From the NCBI GenBank assembly GCA_030549205.1, contig JAUKTV010000003.1, positions 1,302,001-1,366,000 of the forward strand: a stretch of 64,000 nt of DNA, written 5' to 3'. This stretch comes from Apiosordaria backusii (lineage: Eukaryota; Ascomycota; Sordariomycetes; Sordariales; Lasiosphaeriaceae). Below, in pieces: positions 57,052-64,000 of the stretch; position 1 is the stretch's first letter; every line of letters begins with the position of its first letter. The notes under the pieces are model-generated. The model was given only the letters and a program-made list of their open reading frames with translations. It was not told the origin of the DNA and did no database searches. Position numbers and translations under genes: made by a program.

Positions 57052-57160
57052 GTGCCGGTGGCTCAATGGTCAGAACGCAGACTCATCAAAAAGTCTGCGA
57101 TCTGAAGATTGATGTCACTAACACAATCTACCTGCACAGGGTTCGAATCTTGTGGCAGCA
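57052..57160 (+). tRNA. tRNA-like sequence, probably a degenerate tRNA or SINE head
   Basis: Contains an A box (TGGCTCAATGGTC) and a B box (GGTTCGAATCT) about 75 bp apart. A GCAGACT/AGTCTGC hairpin and a GATTG/CAATC arm lie between them, as in an intron-containing class II tRNA. The acceptor ends (GTGCCGG or TGCCGGT against GGCAGCA) pair poorly, the T stem needs one G removed, and the D stem has one mismatch. No anticodon can be fixed. A pseudogene or tRNA-derived element is more likely than a working tRNA. Confidence 0.45.
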
Positions 57161-59049
57161 TACTTTCTCATCTACTGACAGCATAACTCGTTAGAGTGGT
57201 GTTTGGTTAGTGGGCAGGGTGTTCTGGTTTCCAACATGATTAGGTCTTCTGGAGGTGTAACTGTATTCTTAAGGGGAAACGTCTTTGGTGTATTATCTTG
57301 AAGTAAGTTCCTCTCTCATCAAGTCCATCTGCGGTCTGATGATTGAGCAGCCGGCACTTCTCTTCTTTTTGCATTTTTCTTTTACTGGTTCTTTTTTTCT
57401 TTTTTTTGTAAACCTCGAAACGACGATAAGTGAAGTTCAGATGAACAACTGTGTAGCTTGTTTTGATTCAAGAATGGGGACAGGAATTTTGCATAGGACT
57501 TGAGCAAAAAGATGGAGGGAGGGTGACGAAGAATTGGCGCGAGGGTGAGTGGAACACCCCTTGGACCTTGGACCTCTTTCCCAAGATAAACCGCTGTCTG
57601 CTTCCTTTATGGATGCGGAAGGTAGGAAGGAACCTACAGGGACCTTTGGAATACTCGAATGTGTCCGCCAAAGATCGATTCAAATTTACCGTCTTGATGC
57701 TGAGGCTAGCAACATGGAAATGTTGTGCCCAGGGCAGTTGGTCTTCATCCTTTGCTCACCTTGACATGGATCACAGCAAAATAACTCTGCCCACTTGGAC
57801 AGTTTTCCAGGTTGTCAAAAACAAACCAACCCACGACAGTATGGTCATGTAACGGTTCACAAATGGTTTGTGTAGATGGTCACTTACAGAGTCTCGCAAG
57901 GAAATTCCATATGCTCTGTTACTTCCGGCGCACAGGTGGGTGGACATGGGCAACTCTGACACCAGATGTTGAGGCGCTTTGGTGTCACATGGAGCTAGGT
58001 GTGTTGCGGTCACGAAACACAAATTCTGAATGTCAAGCATGACCTTCAAAGGATCGTTTCTCAAAGACTGGCATTTGAACGCGGTCATTCGAAAAGTTAC
58101 CAGACGGACTGGCTACCTACCAATTAGGCTGCCATCCTCTCCTTGTTGTGCAACCGAAATCTAGAACATCGGCGAGCCAACACATGTTTTGGTGTGCCTT
58201 GAGTTTTGCATGTGGTCTGCAAAGTTTACGCAACGCGTGCTAGCACAGCATCTTTTCAGGGGGCTATGCCGCATGTCATAGGGAACCTCTATCTCATGCG
58301 ACCCTCACATCATTCCTTCCAATTCATCGGTTTTCATGGGAGGCCAACCAGCGCCACACCGCATCATAAGCGGCCGACGGCGTCATCTGAGCACACCAAC
58401 CTTATTTTTTCCTGGTCATATCTCTTTATTCTTATTCGCCGCCACAGTCGGAACAACATACGCCACCTTCTGAGTTATTGCTTTCCCCAGAAACCGCAGC
58501 CTTAAAGGCTTGCGAGTCCCCCCGACACACCATTTGAAGCCACTGCCTTGACCCAAGACTCATACCTTTTTGCTTTTCATGGGGGTCAAGCTAGAGCGGA
58601 TGAAAGCTCGTCAAAATGAGTGTTCGGATAGGCACAGCCGCCGGGAATGGGTGGCCATGTGTTGTTTGTGTCGCCAATGCGGTGCGTCCGGGATTCCACA
58701 TCAGTGGCCAGTTCCAAGAGGCTCAAGTTCCAGTCGGACGAAGTTGCCTTGCTCGCACAAATCTCCTCGGTGAGACCTTCACCTGATGAGGTAACCAACA
58801 CCGGTCTTCTACAAGATTATAAGTGAGTCAGCGAGGCATTCGAGGGAAGGGTACGATTGTCAACCTCGTTGTCTGAAGCCTATATAGCTTGCAATCACGA
58901 TCCACCTCCTGAGCCGGCTTCCTTCTCAAGGGTCGCGTCTTGTGGAATAACACACTTTGCCGCATTCACTCCCAAATTCACATGAGCCTTTCCAACGCAC
59001 TCTCAGCGACATTCAATATACTTGACCGCACACAAACTACAACGCTGCA
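57161..59049. other. Intergenic, no confident gene
   Basis: A 1.9-kb spacer with T-rich tracts (57360-57412). ORFs at 57463-57852 and 58206-58505 lack motifs. Confidence 0.5.
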
Positions 59050-59382
59050 ATGTGCATCAAATGGATCGATTACTATCGCTGCGGACACGAGATGGCAACT
59101 GATTACGACAACTGCTCTCGCCGTCACCTACACGTTGAAGAAAGAACAGGATACACATCTTCACGCGACTGCGATCTTTGTTCGCGCCCCGGATCGATCA
59201 TCACAACCAGACGCACTACTGTTAGAAGATGGAGCTTTGGTTCCTCGGATGACCTGCTCAACCCGAGCTTGTTGGAGCCAAGACTGGGGAGACTCGAACG
59301 GAGCTACACGACAACTCGCCGCAGTAGCTGGTTTGACGGACGACACTATCACCGCTACCGTTACCGTCACAGCAGTCACTAG
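59050..59382 (+). CDS. Small Cys-rich protein, 110 aa
   Basis: Unknown function. The N-terminus MCIKWIDYYRCGHEMATDYDN with later CSRR and CDLCSRPG resembles a family of small fungal proteins beginning MC..W..Y.CGH, where Cys/His spacing suggests metal binding. The C-terminal half is Arg/Ser/Tyr-rich (RRSSWFDGRHYHRYRYRH). A longer overlapping frame (58940-59473) is the alternative, but its sequence looks like a shifted reading of this one. No signal peptide. Confidence 0.5.
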   Translation: MCIKWIDYYRCGHEMATDYDNCSRRHLHVEERTGYTSSRDCDLCSRPGSIITTRRTTVRRWSFGSSDDLLNPSLLEPRLGRLERSYTTTRRSSWFDGRHYHRYRYRHSSH

Positions 59383-60474
59383 GGGTGCTGCTGCTGTGGT
59401 TCCATGCGCGAGTGTAATTGTGTCTGCTGCTGATGGCTTGGGTCGTATTTCGTTGCGGAGACTGTACCGGTGATGGGTTTATTTCGGAATTTTGTGTTAC
59501 ATGCTAGACATTTGTTTTAGTTCCGTATCTGACTTTTTCCTATTGATATTGGATAATTGTGCTTCGTAGTGGTAGGGACTTACAGGTCGCTTCGGCAGTC
59601 ATTGTCTTCGGTTTGCTTTTAGGTTGGCTGTGGGTATTCTCAGTAGAATAGATCCTTCAATACGAAATATCACGCAAATTTATGTGTGCCGCTCGAGTTC
59701 ATAGTAATCTCTCAAGAATCCAAGATTTGACACCTGTGGCCATTTCTGTGACCTTTTCACCCATGTCCCACGGCCGGCAAGACCTCCAGCACTGCCCCCT
59801 TCTCATCATTTGCTGTTGGCACTGCACCTTGATCCAGTGCCAGAACTACCGAGTTTCTTAGAAGAGACTCGACCACCCCTATCCGGCGCGACGCCCTTCG
59901 CCGTATCTTAGAGATGGACCCGGAGCGAGAGCCGACCGGGCATCTTTTACCCGTCGATGAGGCAAAAGAAAAGCTAGGATACCTTAGGAAACTGGAGCGC
60001 TATTGGGAAGATCACTTCCCTTCGCTTACTGGAGAACCCCGCGATCGATACAAGCCCCTCCATTAAGTATACGTCTGTGAATTTCCGACATAAAGCCAAG
60101 TCTTGGCTTGGAGCAGGTCGTCGGAGTCGTGGATATCCCGCTTGCCGGGGGGAACCACCCCCACCCTCTCCGCGCGCGGCCGCATTAAAGAACCCAGAGG
60201 TGGGCCTGAACCAGCTTGGAGTACTACCTATGCGCATCCTGATTGGCATTTTTGGGAAACCCCCAATAAAATGCCGACCCTGAAACCACCCGAGAACCCG
60301 TCATCTTGATGCTGTCAGCTTATCACAAATTCTTCACAAGTGTACCTACAAGACTAAAGATGGCAGATTTCACTTTATCGTCATTGCTTCCCTGGCAAAC
60401 TGGGGCGCTGTTTTTCTTTTTTCTATTCCAGCCCTGCCTCTCTCTCTATCAACATCCTTGAAAATATTGACAGA
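59383..60474. other. Intergenic with a short coding-like fragment
   Basis: The frame 59914-60066 (MDPEREPTGHLLPVDEAKEK, then RKLERYWEDHFPSLTGEP) has strong coding character and stays open about 90 bases upstream without an ATG. It has no recognisable family and no neighbouring exon. It is probably a gene remnant. The rest is the promoter of the hydrolase. Confidence 0.4.
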
Positions 60475-61683
60475 ATGGACAGTGAATATCTTTCGACCGT
60501 CACCAAAGTGACCGACACAAAAGCCCCAAGCGAATCCCGAACAAAACCCCATCACGTTTTCTCGTCTGATGGCAAGCGAGTTCGGAAATTTCGCAACACC
60601 CATCCGTCATGGGATCAGTACTACGATGGCTCTATTTTCCCAATTCTTTTCCGGGTTCTCTGGATGAAGTTGACCGGAAATCTACCGACGCCGAATACGT
60701 CCTCGCACACCATCCCAATCTACAGACCCTCTTTCTTACCAGCGCGCCAGTCCCAAAACGAAAAGCTCCGAGCGACCTGGCTAGGTCACGCATGTTACTA
60801 TCTCGAATTCCCATCGGGGATCCGCGTCCTCTTCGACCCGGTCTTCGAAGACCATTGCGCGCCAACCTTCTTCGGCGGTCTCCTCGGTCTTGGACCGAAG
60901 CGCTATACACCCCCACCCTGTGCCATCTCCGATCTTCCGGTTGTCGACGCCGTAGTTATATCTCATTCCCACTACGATCATCTGTCCGCCCCGAGCATCA
61001 AAGAACTCAAGAAATACCACCCCAACGCCCATTACTTTGTAGGCATAGGCCTAGGCAAGTGGTTCACGAAGACGGGCAAGATTGACAGTGGGAAAGTAAC
61101 AGAGATGGACTGGTGGGACGACGTCGATCTGACCCTGTCTCCTAGCAACAACAGCGAAGGAGAATCGATTCAAGCCCGGATATCCTGCCTCCCTGCCCAA
61201 CACTCCTCCGGCCGCACCCCTTTCAACAAGGACGCTACTCTCTGGTGCTCCTGGGCCGTATCTTCAGGCTCCAAGTCTGCCTACTTCGCCGGAGACACGG
61301 GCTACCGCGCTTTGCCGTTGTCGAACCCAATCAAGCAATCAGCCGACGAGGTACCCTACGCTAGCATCAGACACCTCCCGTCCTGCCCGAGCTTTGCACA
61401 GATCGGCCTGCTAAGGGGTCCATTTGATATGGGATTGATACCGATTGGTGCGTATAAGCCGAGGCAGTACATGAGCTGCGTGCACTCCTCGCCGGAGGAT
61501 GCAGTGGAAATATTCAGGGACACGAGATGCAAGAAAGGTCTGGGGATGCACTGGGGAACGTGGGCGCTGACGTTTGAGGAAGTGGAGGAGCCGCCCAGGT
61601 TGTTGAGACAAGCTCTGAAGAATCGAGGGATGGATGAGCAGGTGTTTGGGGTTGTTGGAATTGGGGAGACGCGGGAAGTCTAG
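60475..61683 (+). CDS. NAPE-PLD-like metallo-beta-lactamase-fold hydrolase, 402 aa
   Basis: Zinc phosphodiesterase of the N-acyl-phosphatidylethanolamine phospholipase D type, releasing N-acylethanolamines from membrane lipids. Single exon, ATG 60475 (MDSEYLSTVTKV). Landmarks in order: ATWLGHACYYLEF, VLFDPVFEDHCAP, the zinc motif SHSHYDHLS (HxHxDH), GIGLGKWF, EMDWWDDV, LPAQHSSGR, FAGDTGY (bridging Asp) and MHWGTW (final His). All metal ligands are present and the length matches fungal homologues. The frame is intact. Confidence 0.92.
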   Translation: MDSEYLSTVTKVTDTKAPSESRTKPHHVFSSDGKRVRKFRNTHPSWDQYYDGSIFPILFRVLWMKLTGNLPTPNTSSHTIPIYRPSFLPARQSQNEKLRATWLGHACYYLEFPSGIRVLFDPVFEDHCAPTFFGGLLGLGPKRYTPPPCAISDLPVVDAVVISHSHYDHLSAPSIKELKKYHPNAHYFVGIGLGKWFTKTGKIDSGKVTEMDWWDDVDLTLSPSNNSEGESIQARISCLPAQHSSGRTPFNKDATLWCSWAVSSGSKSAYFAGDTGYRALPLSNPIKQSADEVPYASIRHLPSCPSFAQIGLLRGPFDMGLIPIGAYKPRQYMSCVHSSPEDAVEIFRDTRCKKGLGMHWGTWALTFEEVEEPPRLLRQALKNRGMDEQVFGVVGIGETREV

Positions 61684-62039
61684 ACTTGAATCTGTATTGG
61701 ACGTTGGAAGTTGCTAGTGTAGACTGATTAGAGACAGAGGTACGTTGCATGTGTTTTATGGGATTATCGAGTCTGTTTTGTAGATCGAAGCGTTTAGGCT
61801 TGAGCCAAATTCAAGGTTTCAGGGACGTAGGTAAGGTAGATAGGTAGTGCTAGGTACAGAAGCAACCTCTCGAAGATTCCCAGGGGTCGTGTGCAAGCGC
61901 AGCCTCAGGTCACTTGCACCCAGCCAAGAATTATGGGGCAACTGCATGTCTGAGGTGTTGGAACTGGTACTGCATTCCCACAACCAACAGAAAATTAGAT
62001 TCTTCCAAATCCACCAAAGCACCTAAAAGATGAGACTTG
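61684..62039. other. Intergenic
   Basis: Spacer between the hydrolase and the decayed transposon; no gene seen. Confidence 0.5.
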
Positions 62040-63350
62040 CTAGAGGGGCATTACCCTTTTTACTACACGGGCATTACCTCCTACAGGGGTTAGGGTTATA
62101 TATAGCCCCTGAAATTTGAACTTTATAATTAACCACTTGCTTCTACCGGCTACACTGCTTCCAAAGGCCTACTTGCTTGCAATTCGACCTTTGGTATAGA
62201 TTTTATTACTATAATAGCTTTTTCTTTTAATTGTAACCTTACTTAAATACGACTACTTTTATAAATTCTATTGTAAACAAGCTAAAAAAACACGCGAAAG
62301 GCTAGGAAAATATACGAAAGTATTGTAAGGCTGTAAGTACGTTTATTATACCTTTATTCTATAATTATAATAGTAAAAAAGCAGTTTAAACGATAGATTT
62401 TAAAGGCCTTAAGCGGCTATATAAAGAAGTTAAAGACTACAGTATTATAAACCCTTCTAACCGCTTTAGTTTAAAAGCTCCTATACCGAATATATAGAAG
62501 CTTTATAATGACCTAAATCTATTTATTAAACGGTACGGCTTTACTATTAATAGAACGAAAGGGTATAATAGGTAAGGCCTTTAATAAGACTATTTCTAAT
62601 ATAATATTATTTATAACTACTATAGTAATATTAGACTATTTTAAAGGACTGGTCTTTACATTTTCCTTTTATATAAATATAGTTATAAATAGAAGAGAAT
62701 AGTAGTAAGGACTTTAAAGGATTGGATCTTTAATAACTATAAGAAACTTAAGTACTGGATTTATAACTATAAGCTATTTTTTAACTCCTCTATTTATCTA
62801 TAATACTAAAAGCTTACTACTATTGAAAAAGAAGTTATTGAAAATACTAATAAGTACTAGGCTATTTACTTAAAGGAAATTAAGTCTACAGTATATAAAT
62901 AGGTCAAAGGCTTTATTATTATTATAAAAGATATTTATAATTACTAAGTTTTTAAGTATAAAAAGGAAGGTAGTAGTTATACTAATACCGGTATAGTCAT
63001 TAAATAGTTTAATAAAAAAAAAGTCAATTACTATATATAATAGACAGTTAAGGACCTAAATTAGTTTAAATTACTAATTTTTTACTATCCCGATATAGTC
63101 TATTATATTAAACAGTTTAATAAGATTCTTTCTATCGACTTAACTTACTATATTAATAAATAGGACCTCTCTTTTTTTTATACTATAATTAGAACTTCCT
63201 TTAATTCTAACCTTTCTTTATTCTTTAACTTTTATAGCGATAAAATAGAAGAAACCTTTATTTAGTTATTTAAAGTTATTAAATCTTTATTAAAAAAGGT
63301 TAGCGTTTAAAACCTAAAGGTTATTATTATAGACTAATAAAAAAAGATAT
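62040..63350 (+). mobile_element. RIP-degraded MULE (Hop-like) transposon, truncated
   Basis: Very AT-rich. Plus-strand reading shows LYNDLNLFIKRYGFTINRTKGYN, the N-terminal DNA-binding-like region of FAR1/MULE transposases, and later YPDIVYYIKQFNKILSIDLTYYINK, then SLFFNFYSDKIEETFI and VIIID. These correspond to the MULE catalytic core layout (D.TYKTN, then a hydrophobic block and E-E-x-x-x-W). Numerous TAA/TAG stops replace Gln and Trp codons, as C-to-T change would produce. The left boundary is approximate; the right side is interrupted by the LTR at 63351. Confidence 0.75.
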
Positions 63351-63996
63351 TGTTAAGATAGGTGTCTCACAGGCCTATAGGTATAGACCTGTGCAGGGAA
63401 TGGCGCAGAACACTGAGAGCGAAGAGGGCTTTGTCTGCAGCATACGACAGTGGCTGAGCACTGAAGGAATATGGATTACAGGAGCGACGCCCTGCAATAT
63501 ATAGAAGGTAGACACTGTAACATAGGCTTGTGAGGCACTGTAAGATGTAGTGAACCAGTATATTGAATTGACTTATTAGCTAGGAAAATATCACAGTGAA
63601 CAGTCGCGAGGGACAAGACCTATTATAGGTCTTTGGCCCTGTATTGCTCTCCGAATCTCTCTCCGTTCCAGGGCCCGAATGCCCGTTGAGTCCGCTAGCT
63701 GCAGGGCCTGAATGCCCGTTGAGTCCGCTAGCTGCAGACTTGGCTGGCCGGCCAAGTCTGACTGTTGGGTGCGCTAGCTGGAAGTCGTTACAGGGTGCAG
63801 GGCGCTAACGTTTCACCATTGCAGTGCGCTAACCGCCCGGGGCTTCGGGCTGCTTCAGGGGTCCGAAGACCACTGTGATTGCCGTGGCAGAGTGTTGGTG
63901 AGCGCTGTTGATTCCAAGCCATTGGTTGTTGTTGGCCCTGTAGGTTACAGGCTAAAATACACTGTAAAGTCCACAACTAAGTGCTGTATTTCAACA
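63351..63996. mobile_element. Solo LTR of a retrotransposon, 646 bp
   Basis: Starts TGTTAAGATA and ends TATTTCAACA, an imperfect terminal inverted pair with TG...CA ends. The preceding bases are GATAT and the following bases are GATA, where the window ends, which fits a 5-bp target duplication. Composition changes sharply at 63351 from decayed AT-rich to balanced. No primer-binding site follows the end, so a solo LTR is more likely than the 5' LTR of a full element. It sits inside the decayed MULE. Confidence 0.8.
63672..63738. repeat. Tandem duplication inside the LTR
   Basis: Two copies of a roughly 34-bp unit (GGGCC-GAATGCCCGTTGAG followed by TCCGCTAGCTGCA) lie head to tail with one or two differences. 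Confidence 0.8.
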
Positions 63997-64000
63997 GATA

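Noticed and set aside
58940..59473. 177-aa ORF overlapping the small Cys-rich protein
   Set aside because: Thr/Ala-rich without motifs; the other frame carries the MC..W..Y.CGH start seen in fungal small proteins.
63351..63996. 5' LTR of a complete retrotransposon continuing past the window
   Set aside because: The bases after the LTR repeat the bases before it, as in a solo LTR; only four bases are visible, so this is not final.

Overview
The window is nuclear DNA from a filamentous ascomycete, most likely a Sordariomycete. Genes are interrupted by short GT-AG introns with CTAAC or CTGAC branch sites. Repeats show the AT-rich decay expected of repeat-induced point mutation (RIP). The gene families are typical of Pezizomycotina: a highly reducing polyketide synthase, LaeA-like methyltransferase, Zn2Cys6 regulator, GH18 chitinase, cAMP-receptor-like GPCR and Dal5-type transporter. 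Nothing was searched; every family call comes from reading translations.

Left part (1-21 kb): the 3' end of a CYP52-like P450; a 21-bp tandem array next to an HNH-nuclease gene broken by one in-frame stop; a hAT miniature element with a perfect 8-bp target duplication; a D-2-hydroxyacid dehydrogenase with one -1 frameshift; a Gly/Ser-rich single-pass membrane protein; about 1.1 kb of AT-rich decayed repeats; a divergent LaeA-like methyltransferase/P450 pair; a decayed CorA-like transporter gene; a second hAT miniature element; an unknown protein with an ECK motif; a hAT transposase remnant; a tRNA-Ser(AGA) gene; and a broken methyltransferase.

Middle (21-32 kb): an F-box/ankyrin protein, a small membrane protein ending in a repeated TTINNY motif, and a secreted chitinase, followed by over 3 kb without a recognisable gene.

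Polyketide locus (32-49.7 kb): a Zn2Cys6 regulator, a nine-exon polyketide synthase of about 2560 residues (KS-AT-DH-MT-ER-KR-ACP), a divergently transcribed SDR-like protein and an MFS transporter. The synthase is intact but carries unusual residues in several active-site motifs. The regulator is open in its large C-terminal domain but has three -1 frame breaks in its first 500 bp.

Right part (50-64 kb): a GPCR, a single-pass membrane protein of unknown function, a tRNA-like sequence, a small Cys-rich protein, an NAPE-PLD-like hydrolase, and a RIP-degraded MULE transposase carrying a 646-bp solo LTR. The window stops one base before the expected LTR target duplication would be complete.

Across the window every frame break found in a host gene is a -1 shift (eight sites in four genes), while about 24 kb of other coding sequence has none. 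This could be gene decay or local consensus errors.
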